Source: Lachnospiraceae bacterium 10-1 (GTDB lineage: Bacteria > Bacillota > Clostridia > Lachnospirales > Lachnospiraceae). Taken from it: a stretch of 64,000 nucleotides of DNA. Position 1 is the first letter of the stretch, and every line of letters begins with the position of its first letter. The notes under the pieces are model-generated. The model was not told the origin of the DNA, did no database searches, and saw only the letters and a list, made by a program, of their open reading frames with translations. Location of the stretch: contig KE159817.1 of assembly GCA_000403495.2 (NCBI GenBank), positions 179,923 to 243,922 on the forward strand, written 5' to 3'. Position numbers and translations under genes: made by a program. Shown here piece by piece: positions 9,052-17,832 of the stretch.

Positions 9052-9744
9052 ATGATCAAAGACAATCTTTTAGAAGTTCAGGAAAATATAAAAAGGGCCT
9101 GTGAAAAGTCCGGCCGTAAAAAGGCCGATGTAGAACTGATAGCAGTTAGCAAAACAAAGCCGGTTTCCGCTCTTATGGAGGCGTATGAAAGTGGATGCAG
9201 AGTTTTTGGAGAAAACAAGGTGCAGGAACTGGTAGATAAATATGAAATAATGCCTAAAGACATTAAATGGCATATGATTGGTCATCTGCAGCGGAATAAA
9301 GTGAAATATATTGTTGATAAAGCTGCTTTAATTCATAGCGTTGATTCGCTAAAACTTGCAGAGGAAATCAGTAAAGAAGCTTTAAAAAAACAGGTACAGG
9401 TTTCTATTTTAATTGAAGTAAATGTAGCTGGAGAGGACACTAAATTTGGCGTAAAACCGGAAGAAGTGGAAGCGTTAGTATGTAAAATAGCTACACTTCC
9501 TGGAATTGCAATTAAAGGACTTATGACTATAGCACCATATGTTGATGATCCTGAAGAAAATCGACAATATTTTGGACAGCTAAAACAATTATCTGTTGAC
9601 ATAAATCAAAAAAACATTGATAATGTTAATATGAGTGTTCTGTCAATGGGAATGACGGGAGATTACACAGTTGCCATAGAAGAGGGTGCTACTTTTATCC
9701 GTGTGGGGACAGGCATCTTTGGGGAACGAAAATATCCGGCTTAA
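9052..9744 (+). CDS. yggS: YggS-family PLP-binding protein
   Basis: PLP homeostasis protein with an alanine-racemase-like TIM barrel (COG0325). The PLP lysine lies in ELIAVSKTKPV near residue 36. FGENKVQEL, WHMIGHLQRNK, IHSVDSLKLAEEI, LIEVNVAGEDTKFGV and the C-terminal LSMGMTGDYTVAIEEGATFIR are all characteristic. The ATG at 9052 has GGAGG at 9039-9043; the ORF could extend to 8980 but would overlap the previous gene. It is followed by sepF 16 bases later, a pairing conserved in Gram-positives. Confidence 0.95.
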   Translation: MIKDNLLEVQENIKRACEKSGRKKADVELIAVSKTKPVSALMEAYESGCRVFGENKVQELVDKYEIMPKDIKWHMIGHLQRNKVKYIVDKAALIHSVDSLKLAEEISKEALKKQVQVSILIEVNVAGEDTKFGVKPEEVEALVCKIATLPGIAIKGLMTIAPYVDDPEENRQYFGQLKQLSVDINQKNIDNVNMSVLSMGMTGDYTVAIEEGATFIRVGTGIFGERKYPA

Positions 9745-9760
9745 TAAGGAGTTCTTAAAT

Positions 9761-10261
9761 ATGGGAGTAATGGATAAGTTTCTTAATTATATGAAACTAA
9801 ATGAAGATGATGATGATTTTTACGATGATGATTATTATGATGATGTGCAGGTAGAAGAAAAGCCTAAAAAAATACAGATAGCAAAGGAAGAACCTGATTT
9901 TGATGATGAAAAACCCATCAAAAAGGTAACTCCGAAAGTTACCCCCATGCGTCAGACTAAGAAAACCGGCAATGGTATGGAGGTATGTGTGATTAAACCT
10001 ACATCCATTGAAGATGCAAGAGAGATAACTGAAACTCTTCTTGCGAACAGAACGGTTGTTCTTAATTTGGAAGGCTTGGATGTTGACATTGCACAGCGCA
10101 TTATTGACTTTACTTCAGGATCTTGTTTTGCAATTAGCGGCAATCTGCAGAAAATATCTCATTACATATTTATTATTACACCGGCTATCGTAGATATATC
10201 GGGCGATTTTCAGGAAATTTTATCAGGATCTTTTGATGTGCCAATTAATAATGGTATATAA
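9761..10261 (+). CDS. sepF: Cell division protein SepF
   Basis: FtsZ-binding protein that tethers the Z-ring to the membrane and aligns filaments. The N-terminus MGVMDKFLNYMKL is an amphipathic membrane-targeting helix. A very acidic linker of Asp and Glu follows (residues 15-35). The C-terminal globular SepF domain has VCVIKPTSIEDAREITETLL, NLEGLDVDIAQRIIDFTSGS and LSGSFDVPI. The total is 166 residues, typical for the family. The ATG at 9761 is preceded by AAGGAG (9747-9752). Confidence 0.95.
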   Translation: MGVMDKFLNYMKLNEDDDDFYDDDYYDDVQVEEKPKKIQIAKEEPDFDDEKPIKKVTPKVTPMRQTKKTGNGMEVCVIKPTSIEDAREITETLLANRTVVLNLEGLDVDIAQRIIDFTSGSCFAISGNLQKISHYIFIITPAIVDISGDFQEILSGSFDVPINNGI

Positions 10262-10277
10262 TTATTACAAAAATAAG

Positions 10278-10304
10278 CTTCCTGTGTATACAGGAAGTTT
10301 TTTA
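10278..10304 (+). terminator. Rho-independent terminator after sepF
   Basis: The stem CTTCCTGT / ACAGGAAG around GTAT (10278-10297) is followed by TTTTTTATT. It separates the yggS-sepF unit from aroB, whose start lies 17 bases downstream. Confidence 0.85.
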
Positions 10305-10320
10305 TTGGAAAGGAAATACA

Positions 10321-11424
10321 ATGAGCGAAAGATTAAATATATTGTATGAAAAAAAACCCTGCTATGATATTGTTTTTTCTTCAAGCTATGATGAACTGCT
10401 TTCAGAATTGAATGTGTTAGGAATAAGTGAACGAAAAATATGCGTTATAACAGATTCAACTGTTGCCGGACTTTATAGTGAAGATATTATGAATCTGCTA
10501 AAGGGAAATTGTAAAAATACTGTTCTGTTTACATTTCCGGCAGGAGAAGAGAATAAAACATTATTAACAGTGAAGGATATTTATGAGCTTCTGATTAAAG
10601 AAAAGTTTGACAGAAAAGACCTTTTAATTGCTTTAGGTGGAGGAGTAGTTGGAGATATTACCGGCTTTGCGGCTGCAACCTACCTGCGGGGAATTGATTT
10701 TGTACAAATCCCGACTACATTAATTGCGCAGTCTGATTCCAGTATTGGTGGAAAGACAGGGGTAGATTTTGATGGATATAAAAATATGGTTGGTGCATTT
10801 TATATGCCTAAACTGGTCTATATGAATGTTAGTGCTTTGAAAACCCTTGATGACCGGCAGTTTTTCAGTGGGTTTGCCGAAGTTATGAAACATGGACTTA
10901 TTAAAGATGCTCTCTTTTATGAATGGCTCTTAGACCATATCTATGAAATCTGTGACAGAGATGAGGAAACTTTGCTTGAAATGATAGAGCGAAGCTGCAA
11001 AATAAAAAAACTTATTGTTGAAAAAGATCCAACTGAAAAAGGAGACAGGGCGCTTCTTAATTTTGGACATACTATAGGACATGCTATTGAAAAATACAAA
11101 AATTTTTCTTTTACACATGGAGAATGTGTTGCTCTCGGCGCTATTGCAGCAGCTTTTATTTCGTGGAAGCATGAATGGCTGTCTATGGAAGAGTATTATG
11201 AAATAAGGGATATGTTTGTTCCATTTAACCTGCCAATCTCTATTCAGGACATAAATCCTGATGAAATATTGGAATTGACCAAGTCAGACAAAAAGGCAGA
11301 GGGGGACTGTATTAAATTTATTCTTCTTAAAAAAGTTGGAAAAGCAGTGATTGACAGAACGGTGACAGATGATGATATTATAAAGGCTCTTGCAGAAATT
11401 CAGTATGTGGAGGATTGTGAATAA
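10321..11424 (+). CDS. aroB: 3-dehydroquinate synthase
   Basis: Second step of the shikimate pathway, converting DAHP to 3-dehydroquinate with NAD and a divalent metal. The NAD-binding FPAGEENKTL, the GGGVVGDITGFAA loop, QIPTTLIAQSDSSIGGKTG and the metal-ligand stretches GFAEVMKHG, NFGHTIGHA and THGECVALG are all present. The 367 residues are usual. Isolated from other aro genes here. Its 3' end closely abuts lspA. Confidence 0.97.
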   Translation: MSERLNILYEKKPCYDIVFSSSYDELLSELNVLGISERKICVITDSTVAGLYSEDIMNLLKGNCKNTVLFTFPAGEENKTLLTVKDIYELLIKEKFDRKDLLIALGGGVVGDITGFAAATYLRGIDFVQIPTTLIAQSDSSIGGKTGVDFDGYKNMVGAFYMPKLVYMNVSALKTLDDRQFFSGFAEVMKHGLIKDALFYEWLLDHIYEICDRDEETLLEMIERSCKIKKLIVEKDPTEKGDRALLNFGHTIGHAIEKYKNFSFTHGECVALGAIAAAFISWKHEWLSMEEYYEIRDMFVPFNLPISIQDINPDEILELTKSDKKAEGDCIKFILLKKVGKAVIDRTVTDDDIIKALAEIQYVEDCE

Positions 11425-11431
11425 AAAAGCT

Positions 11432-11959
11432 ATGAATAAGCAAAAAATAAAGTTACTTATTATGGATATGATCCTTTTGATTATTTTGGTAGCGTTAGAT
11501 CAGTTTACCAAGTATATTGCTGTTCTTAAACTAAAAAATCAGGCGGCGTTCAGTATTATTGATGGTGTTCTTGAATTTAATTACCTTGAAAACCGTGGTG
11601 CGGCGTTCGGCATGCTGCAGAATCAAAAAATATTTTTTCTATTTGTTGCATTTATTTTTTTAATGGTAATTGTATATGTTCTGATCAGAGTACCTCAGGA
11701 AAAAAAATATTTCAGTCTTCATGTGCTGCTTATTATGATTTCTGCGGGTGCAATTGGAAATATGATAGACAGGATTCGATTTGATTATGTAGTTGACTTT
11801 ATTTATATTGTTTTAATAAATTTTCCAATTTTTAATGTTGCTGATATGTATGTTACCTTTGCAACAGTTATTTTGGTTTTTCAAGTGCTTTTTGTCTATA
11901 AAGACAATGATTTTAACTTCTTAAGCTTCAATCAGAAAAAATTCAGGGAATTAAAATGA
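11432..11959 (+). CDS. lspA: Lipoprotein signal peptidase (signal peptidase II)
   Basis: Aspartyl protease of the membrane that cleaves prolipoprotein signal peptides; it would process the several lipoproteins in this window. Four hydrophobic helices are visible. Catalytic-region motifs are NYLENRGAAFG, GNMIDRIRFDYVVDF (Asp) and FPIFNVADMYV (Asp). The start is uncertain: ATG 11432 gives a normal N-terminus but lacks a well-spaced ribosome site, and a GTG at 11417 overlapping the aroB stop is the alternative. The stop overlaps the next start as ATGA. Confidence 0.94.
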   Translation: MNKQKIKLLIMDMILLIILVALDQFTKYIAVLKLKNQAAFSIIDGVLEFNYLENRGAAFGMLQNQKIFFLFVAFIFLMVIVYVLIRVPQEKKYFSLHVLLIMISAGAIGNMIDRIRFDYVVDFIYIVLINFPIFNVADMYVTFATVILVFQVLFVYKDNDFNFLSFNQKKFRELK

Positions 11960-12885
11960 GTATGCCAGAGAATTTTAGTGAATTTTCTTTTTCAATAACA
12001 GAAGAAATGGAAGAGGAGAGAGTCGATAAATGCTTAAATGAGCTTATCGACTCTTTATCCCGTTCTTATATTCAAAAACTCCTTTCAGAAGGTAAAATCA
12101 CTGTAAATGGCAGACAGATCAAATCCAGTTATCGTGTAAAGGCAGATGATAAGGTTCAGGTGATACTTCCCCCCGCAATTACACCAGACATTGTTCCTGA
12201 ATTGATTCCCCTTGATATCCTATATGAGGATCGTGATGTAATCATTGTTAACAAACCCAAAGGAATGGTAGTGCATCCTGCACCAGGGCATTATAGTGGT
12301 ACGCTGGTAAATGCATTATTGGCTCATTGTGGACAGGAGCTTAGTGGTATTAATGGAGTTCTACGCCCGGGAATTGTGCACAGGATTGACCGTGACACAA
12401 CAGGTTCTGTGATTGCTTGTAAAAACGATAAAGCCCATGCAGCAATTGCACAGCAGCTTAAAGAGCATACCATAATTAGAAAATATCATGCAATTTGCTG
12501 TGGCAATTTAAAAGAAGAGACAGGAACCATTCACACCCTGATAGGAAGGCATTCTGCTGACCGTAAGAAAATGGCTGTAGTAAAGAGTGGGGGAAAAGAA
12601 GCGGTCACACACTATAAAGTACTAAAACATTTTGATAAATACACCTACATAGAATGTCAGCTTGAAACGGGACGTACCCATCAAATTCGAATACATATGG
12701 CCCATTTAGGACATCCCTTGTTAGGAGATATGGTATATGGGAGCAAAAACTGTCCATTTCATTTAGAGGGGCAAACACTTCACGCTAAAATTTTAGGTTT
12801 TATTCATCCGGTAACAAATGAATACATTGAAACTGATGCGCCTTTGCCAGAATATTTTACCAATATGCTTGAACACTTGAGTTAA
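11956..12885 (+). CDS. rluD: RluA/RluD-family pseudouridine synthase
   Basis: Isomerises uridines in 23S rRNA. An N-terminal S4 RNA-binding domain (residues 16-75, RVDKCLNELIDSLSRSYIQK) leads to the catalytic domain with the family signature GIVHRIDRDTTGSVI (catalytic Asp). QLETGRTHQIRIHMAHLGHP comes later. The 309 residues are typical. The ATGA overlap with lspA indicates coupling; lspA-rluD is a common Firmicute pair. RluD is the best guess among paralogues. Confidence 0.92.
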   Translation: MSMPENFSEFSFSITEEMEEERVDKCLNELIDSLSRSYIQKLLSEGKITVNGRQIKSSYRVKADDKVQVILPPAITPDIVPELIPLDILYEDRDVIIVNKPKGMVVHPAPGHYSGTLVNALLAHCGQELSGINGVLRPGIVHRIDRDTTGSVIACKNDKAHAAIAQQLKEHTIIRKYHAICCGNLKEETGTIHTLIGRHSADRKKMAVVKSGGKEAVTHYKVLKHFDKYTYIECQLETGRTHQIRIHMAHLGHPLLGDMVYGSKNCPFHLEGQTLHAKILGFIHPVTNEYIETDAPLPEYFTNMLEHLS

Positions 12886-12968
12886 TTTAAATATTTTTAA
12901 TTAAATCAATTAAATTACGAAAAAATATTGTATATATAATTTTTATAACGGAGTTATCTGACAATAGA

Positions 12969-12997
12969 TTGAACTTTTGATTAATTTTATGTATAAT
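12969..12997 (+). promoter_or_regulatory. Sigma-A-type promoter for the cytidylate-kinase-like gene
   Basis: TTGAAC (12969-12974), a 17-base spacer and TATAAT (12992-12997), followed by AGGAGG and the ATG at 13033. The upstream 80 bases are very AT-rich. Confidence 0.7.
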
Positions 12998-13032
12998 ATA
13001 TTTAATAAATTTAAATATTAGGAGGTTTTTAT

Positions 13033-13659
13033 ATGAATACAGTTATTACAATAGGACGCCAATTTGGTTCTGGCGGACGCGAAATTGGAGAGAAACTTGC
13101 AGCGCATTTTGGAATAAAATGTTATGATAAGGAGCTTTTGAGCAGAGCGGCAAAGGAAAGCGGTTTTTGCGAGGAAATGATTGAAAATCATGATGAAAGA
13201 CCAACAAATTCATTTCTATACAATCTGGTAATGGATACTTATTCTTTCGGATATAATGCATCTCATTTTGTGGATATGCCAATCAGCCATAAAGTATTTC
13301 TGGCTCAATTTGATACAATTAAAAAAATTGCAAATGAAGGTCCTTGTGTAATTGTTGGACGATGTGCCGACTATGCACTGAGTGAAATGAAAAATTGTCT
13401 GCATATTTTTATTTATGCGGATGAAGAATCCAAAAAAAACCGTATTATGAAGAAATATGACCTGGATGCTGCCAAGGCTAAGGATATGTGTATCAAAAAA
13501 GATAAACAACGCCAAAGCTATTATAATTATTATTCTTCAAAAAAATGGGGACGCGCAGACAGCTATGATCTGTGTATTGACAGTAGTGTTCTTGGAATTG
13601 AAGGAACGGTTAGGCTGCTCATCCAATATATTGAAGATTTCGAAACCAGGAATAAATAG
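13033..13659 (+). CDS. Cytidylate kinase-like family protein
   Basis: A 208-residue P-loop protein of the cytidylate-kinase-like family. The N-terminus TVITIGRQFGSGGREIGEKLA contains a GxxGSGG nucleotide-binding loop, and PCVIVGRCADYAL and an arginine-rich lid region (KKNRIMKKYDL, KDKQRQSYYNYYS) follow. These differ from canonical Cmk, and the substrate of such Clostridial proteins is not established to my knowledge. It is monocistronic, with its own promoter and a strong hairpin downstream. Confidence 0.85.
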   Translation: MNTVITIGRQFGSGGREIGEKLAAHFGIKCYDKELLSRAAKESGFCEEMIENHDERPTNSFLYNLVMDTYSFGYNASHFVDMPISHKVFLAQFDTIKKIANEGPCVIVGRCADYALSEMKNCLHIFIYADEESKKNRIMKKYDLDAAKAKDMCIKKDKQRQSYYNYYSSKKWGRADSYDLCIDSSVLGIEGTVRLLIQYIEDFETRNK

Positions 13660-13680
13660 CAGAAATTTAGTTATGGTTCC

Positions 13681-13714
13681 AACTATTCGTTAAACACAAG
13701 TTTAACGAATAGTT
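13681..13714 (+). terminator. Perfect 15-bp hairpin (bidirectional terminator)
   Basis: AACTATTCGTTAAAC and its exact complement flank the loop ACAA. It sits 22 bases after the kinase-like gene, with a short T-run, so it probably ends that transcript. Confidence 0.75.
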
Positions 13715-13750
13715 TTGACAGATTATAGAATGTAGTTTGACATGAAAGCA

Positions 13751-13785
13751 AAACGGTTAACATAAATAAATTATGTTAACCGTTT
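13751..13785 (-). terminator. Perfect 15-bp hairpin ending the leftward unit
   Basis: AAACGGTTAACATAA and its exact complement flank five bases. It overlaps the stop codon region of the small leftward gene and is followed on that strand by TTTTGCTTT, so it likely terminates the dtd-side transcript. Confidence 0.7.
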
Positions 13786-14024
13786 AAAAATTTATCTTTC
13801 TCTACATAATCCAATGTCCCGTTATACTTTGTAACATATTTTGTATAAGAAGTATTCTTTAAAGTTTTTGAATTCTTTTGTTTTTTTTCGTTTTCCTTTA
13901 AATACTTTTGATGAAATTCATCAACTGAACTTATATTTTGGGATTTTCTTTTTTTGTATTTTACATATGTGTATACGTATAATACAACTAAAAAAGCTAT
14001 TACAATTATAATAATTAATTTCAT
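13776..14024 (-). CDS. Small membrane protein of unknown function
   Basis: 82 residues. A single N-terminal transmembrane helix (LIIIIVIAFLVVLYVYTYV) is followed by a Lys/Asn-rich cytoplasmic tail (KYKKRKSQN..., DEFHQKYLKENEKKQKN). No family recognised. It lies downstream of dtd in the same direction and ends in a strong hairpin, which supports it being a real gene. Weak purine-rich site before the ATG. Confidence 0.6.
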   Translation of the reverse strand: MKLIIIIVIAFLVVLYVYTYVKYKKRKSQNISSVDEFHQKYLKENEKKQKNSKTLKNTSYTKYVTKYNGTLDYVEKDKFLNG

Positions 14025-14058
14025 AATTTAACCTTTACTTTCATACAGGTTTGCAATA

Positions 14059-14508
14059 TCAACATATTTCATCAGAATCTAAAATAATCGTAAATGGTCC
14101 ATCATTTATAAGGGAAACCTCCATATGTGCACCAAATATGCCATGTGCTACATTTGGAATTTCTTCACTGCATTTTTTCAAAATGTATTCATATAGTTCA
14201 TTGGCAAATTCCGGTTTTCCGGCTTTTGTAAAGGAAGGTCTGTTCCCCTTTTTGCAGTCAGCATATAATGTAAATTGTGAAATAATTAACAATTCTCCGT
14301 TTACACTTTTAAGATCTAAGTTTGTTTTTCCATTTTCATCTGAAAAAATTCGTAAATGAAGCATCTTATTGACCATTTTATCTGCAATTTCACAAGAATC
14401 TGAATCACAAACGCCTACAAACATAACAAATCCATTTTTAATTGAACCAACTAATTTTTCTTCTACCGATACACTGGCTTTTTCTACTCTTTGAATTACA
14501 AACTTCAC
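14059..14508 (-). CDS. dtd: D-aminoacyl-tRNA deacylase
   Basis: Hydrolyses D-amino acids (and glycine mischarged on tRNA-Ala) from tRNA. The 149 residues begin MKFVIQRVEKASVSVEEK. The two active-site signatures are SQFTLYADCKKGNRPSF near residue 77 and LINDGPFTIILDS (cis-Gly-Pro) near the C-terminus. It starts three bases after the upstream AI-2E transporter stop, so the two are cotranscribed. Confidence 0.97.
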   Translation of the reverse strand: MKFVIQRVEKASVSVEEKLVGSIKNGFVMFVGVCDSDSCEIADKMVNKMLHLRIFSDENGKTNLDLKSVNGELLIISQFTLYADCKKGNRPSFTKAGKPEFANELYEYILKKCSEEIPNVAHGIFGAHMEVSLINDGPFTIILDSDEIC

Positions 14509-14510
14509 TG

Positions 14511-15893
14511 CTAATTATGCTCCTTATGATTATCGCTCTGATTAGAAGTACTACTCTTCTCTTCTGATTTGCGCCCATTTGCTTTGCTTTTCTTGTTAAA
14601 TAAAAGAAATGAACTTTGTGCCTTTTCTTTTGCAGTTTGCGGAACAAAAACATCCTTATCCTGAATATAATCAACATTCATATACTTATTTGTTTCAGAA
14701 GGCAGCCCTCTTTTCAACAATAGCCTGTTGATCAGGCGCTTTATCATGGCGTATAAAACAGCAAAAAACGGTACGCCAATAATCATGCCGGGGACACCCA
14801 TAATACCGCCAAAAATCGTAATTGAAAAAATCACCCAAAATCCGGACAAACCAGTAGACTGACCTAAGATTTTAGGTCCGATAAAATTACCATCTAACTG
14901 CTGGAGAACCAGTATAAACAAGATAAAGTATATACACTTGACGGGATTAACCATTAAAATAAGTATTGTGCATGGAATTGCACCCAAATATGGACCAAAA
15001 AACGGTATTACATTGGTCACGCCTACGATTACGCTGATCAGCAGTGCATATGGCATTTTTAAAATGCTTGTGCCGGCAAAACAGATAAAACCTATAATAA
15101 TAGAATCAATAATTTTCCCGCTGATAAACCCGATAAATGTATCGCTGATAAAGCGGGTATCTTTGATAATCTGATTTGCCGTTTTAGTATTAAACAATGC
15201 AAAAGTTATCTTTTTTCCCTGCCCTGCAAAAGTTTCTTTACTGAAAAGAACATAGATTGAAATCACCAATCCTATGATAAAATTCCATAAAACGCTAAGT
15301 ACATTAATCATGCTTACAGATACCTGTTTCACAAGAGTTTCCAGATGGGGAACAATACTGTTATTCAAATAGTTTAAAAATTCCTCGGAATATGTGTCCA
15401 AAAAATGCAGCACAATTGTTTCAATATCCGGATTATCCTCCAGAAACTTGGTAGACCAGATTGTCAGATTCTGCATATAATATGGAAATTGATAGGAAAT
15501 ACTTTTAATACTTTTTACAATATTAGGAATTAGTATGGAAAAAAATCCATAAATCAATAGCAAAATAATAAAAATTGTAATCAGAATGGAAAAAACTCTG
15601 ATACATTTTTTTTGTTTTACTGTAATTTCATTTTTACCTTTAAAAAAAACAGGAATCAGAAACCTTTTTTCTATTCCATTGACAATTGGCGTCATAAGAT
15701 ATGCAAAGATAATACCGTACAATACCGGACTTAATATTTTGAAAATGGAATTAAGCTGTGCGGAGAAACGATCTCCATGAAAAACCAGATAATAAAAACT
15801 GATAGATGCTGCTATTACTAAAAATGCTGTTAGTCCAAACCGGAAATATTTTTTAAAAGTCTGCATTTTCATATACTGCTGGGAGCTTCCCAT
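14511..15893 (-). CDS. AI-2E family transporter-like membrane protein
   Basis: About 460 residues with seven or eight hydrophobic segments typical of the AI-2E/PerM family. It includes the conserved LLISVIVGVTNVIPFFGPYLGAIP and the C-terminal GFWVIFSITIFGGIMGVPGMIIGVP. The C-terminal 70 residues are hydrophilic (KKSKANGRKSEEKSSTSNQ), likely cytoplasmic. I start at 15893 because AAAGGAGG precedes that ATG; a longer ORF to 15926 lacks a site. The substrate is unknown; family members include exporters of AI-2 and Na+/H+ antiporters. Confidence 0.88.
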   Translation of the reverse strand: MGSSQQYMKMQTFKKYFRFGLTAFLVIAASISFYYLVFHGDRFSAQLNSIFKILSPVLYGIIFAYLMTPIVNGIEKRFLIPVFFKGKNEITVKQKKCIRVFSILITIFIILLLIYGFFSILIPNIVKSIKSISYQFPYYMQNLTIWSTKFLEDNPDIETIVLHFLDTYSEEFLNYLNNSIVPHLETLVKQVSVSMINVLSVLWNFIIGLVISIYVLFSKETFAGQGKKITFALFNTKTANQIIKDTRFISDTFIGFISGKIIDSIIIGFICFAGTSILKMPYALLISVIVGVTNVIPFFGPYLGAIPCTILILMVNPVKCIYFILFILVLQQLDGNFIGPKILGQSTGLSGFWVIFSITIFGGIMGVPGMIIGVPFFAVLYAMIKRLINRLLLKRGLPSETNKYMNVDYIQDKDVFVPQTAKEKAQSSFLLFNKKSKANGRKSEEKSSTSNQSDNHKEHN

Positions 15894-15970
15894 TGCCTCC
15901 TTTATTAAACTACTAAAAATTAACACTAGAATCAGTATAACATTTTTTTGAAAAAGATACTATGTCTTAT

Positions 15971-15999
15971 TTGTGAAATATGATAAAATTAAATATAAT
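15971..15999 (+). promoter_or_regulatory. Sigma-A-type promoter
   Basis: TTGTGA (15971-15976), a 17-base spacer and TATAAT (15994-15999), upstream of GGAGG and the ATG at 16022. Confidence 0.6.
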
Positions 16000-16021
16000 T
16001 TGCATTCTGGAGGCTTAGGCT

Positions 16022-16750
16022 ATGACATTACAAAAAGTACTCAGTTTTATTCGGCGTGCGGTAGATGATTATCATATGATAGAAGCCGGTGATAGTATTG
16101 CAGTTGGTATTTCCGGTGGAAAGGACAGTCTTACCCTCCTTTATGGGCTTCATGGATTAATGCGTTTTTATCCGAATTCCTTTCATATTCATGCAGTTAC
16201 CGTAGATCTTGGCTTTGATAATTTAAATTTAGACCAGATACAGGCTTTATGTAATGATCTTAAGGTTCCCTATACAATTGTGAAAACAGATATTGCAGAT
16301 ATTATATTTAATCAGCGCAAAGAAACAAATCCTTGTTCTTTATGTGCTAAAATGAGAAAAGGTGCATTAAATGAAGCGATTAAAGCCGCCGGGTGCAATA
16401 AAGTTGCATATGCCCATCATAAAGATGACGTAGTGGAAACTATGCTTATGTCATTAATTTATGAAGGAAGATTTCACACATTTCATCCAGTTACTTATTT
16501 AGACCGTATGGATTTGACGGTAATCCGGCCGCTTATGTATATGAATGAATCTGATGTCATTGGATTTGTAAATAAACATCAGGTGCCGGTTGTAAAAAGC
16601 CCCTGTCCTGCTGATGGATATACCAAACGTGAATATGTAAAGCAACTGATACAGCAGTTGAATAAAGATAATCCCGGCGTAAAGGAAAGAATGTTTACTG
16701 CCATTCAAAACAGTGATTTAAATGGCTGGAGGATATTAAATGGAAAATAG
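16022..16750 (+). CDS. TtcA-like PP-loop tRNA-thiolation protein
   Basis: ATP pyrophosphatase of the TtcA/TilS superfamily, probably adding sulphur to a tRNA base. The PP-loop SGGKDSLTLLYG is at residues 29-40, followed by a CxxC pair in NPCSLCAKMRKGAL (about 99-112) that ligates the Fe-S cluster in TtcA, and YAHHKDDVVETMLM. The second CxxC of TtcA is reduced to a single Cys (SPCPADGYTKREYV), so its chemistry may differ or this may be a sister family. The last 11 bases overlap the recombinase gene. Confidence 0.82.
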   Translation: MTLQKVLSFIRRAVDDYHMIEAGDSIAVGISGGKDSLTLLYGLHGLMRFYPNSFHIHAVTVDLGFDNLNLDQIQALCNDLKVPYTIVKTDIADIIFNQRKETNPCSLCAKMRKGALNEAIKAAGCNKVAYAHHKDDVVETMLMSLIYEGRFHTFHPVTYLDRMDLTVIRPLMYMNESDVIGFVNKHQVPVVKSPCPADGYTKREYVKQLIQQLNKDNPGVKERMFTAIQNSDLNGWRILNGK

Positions 16751-17795
16751 CAAAAACTATCATGATGAACAGAATAATTTAAATACGTTAAAAATGCGCG
16801 AAGTAGCAGCTACTCTTCCCTCCTTCTGCAAACAGTTTTTCCGCGGAATACAGGAATATACCTCTTCCCGCACCAGGCTTGCCTATGCTTACGATATCAG
16901 GGTTTTTTTTGAATTTCTGCATAACCATAACAGTGCCTGTTCAAAAATAGAAATTGTAGATTTCCCACTATCTATTCTTGACCAAATTACACGTGAAGAC
17001 ATAGAAGAATATCTTGATTATATCAGCTATTATATTAAAGATGACAAAGAATACACAAATAACGAAAGAGGGAAAAAAAGGAAACTATCTGCACTGAAAA
17101 GCTTCTATAACTATTTTTTTTGTTCAGAGCAGATAAAAACAAATCCGGCCGCATTAGTGCCTCTTCCAAAGCAGCATGAAAAAGAGATTGTCCGTCTTGA
17201 TGCAGATGAGGTTGCCATTTTATTGGATCAGGTTGAAGCAGGTGAAAAATTAACTGCAAAGCAATTAAGATACCATGAAAAAACTAAAATACGTGATGTT
17301 GCGCTACTGACGCTATTACTTGGGACAGGCATTCGTGTATCTGAATGCGTAGGTCTTGATATTAGTGACGTTGACTTTAAAAATAATGGTATTAAGATAA
17401 GAAGAAAAGGTGGATATGAAACGGTTGTTTATTTCGGAGAAGAGGTTTCAGACGCGCTGCATGACTATTTGGAAAAAAGATATCATGTAATTCCTATGGA
17501 AGGACATGAAAATGCACTCTTTTTGTCTATGCAAAATAGACGAATTACTGTCAGGGCTGTAGAAAACCTTGTAAAAAAATATGCTTCCAATGTAACCGGA
17601 CTTAAAAAGATCACTCCCCATAAACTGCGAAGTACTTATGGTACTGCCCTATATCAGGAAACCGGAGATATTTATCTTGTAGCTGACGTTTTGGGACATA
17701 AGGATGTAAATACAACCCGAAAACATTATGCAGCACTTGAAGATCAACGACGCAGACAGGCCGCTAAGGCTGTCCATCTGCGTGAAAAGTACTAA
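16740..17795 (+). CDS. Tyrosine recombinase (XerC/XerS-like)
   Basis: Site-specific recombinase, 351 residues. The N-terminal SAM-like core-binding domain covers residues 20-140. The catalytic domain has Arg in LGTGIRVSECVGLDISDVD, HKLRSTYGTALYQ (His, Arg) and LGHKDVNTTRKHYA with the nucleophilic Tyr. The length and chromosomal core context, with no phage genes, suggest a housekeeping Xer-type resolvase rather than an integrase; its 356-residue XerS-like layout is noted. It is translationally coupled to the TtcA-like gene (11-base overlap). Confidence 0.88.
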   Translation: MENSKNYHDEQNNLNTLKMREVAATLPSFCKQFFRGIQEYTSSRTRLAYAYDIRVFFEFLHNHNSACSKIEIVDFPLSILDQITREDIEEYLDYISYYIKDDKEYTNNERGKKRKLSALKSFYNYFFCSEQIKTNPAALVPLPKQHEKEIVRLDADEVAILLDQVEAGEKLTAKQLRYHEKTKIRDVALLTLLLGTGIRVSECVGLDISDVDFKNNGIKIRRKGGYETVVYFGEEVSDALHDYLEKRYHVIPMEGHENALFLSMQNRRITVRAVENLVKKYASNVTGLKKITPHKLRSTYGTALYQETGDIYLVADVLGHKDVNTTRKHYAALEDQRRRQAAKAVHLREKY

Positions 17796-17799
17796 AAAG

Positions 17800-17823
17800 C
17801 AGCAAATTAATTTGCTGTTTTTT
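17800..17823 (+). terminator. Rho-independent terminator
   Basis: CAGCAAA TTAA TTTGCTG followed by TTTTTT, just after the recombinase stop. The A-run on the other side lets it serve the convergent LysM gene too. Confidence 0.85.
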
Positions 17824-17832
17824 AGAGCTTTA

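Noticed and set aside
13681..13785. Attachment or dif-like recombination sites near the Xer-type gene
   Set aside because: The palindromes are better explained as terminators between convergent genes and have no dif-like half-site structure.
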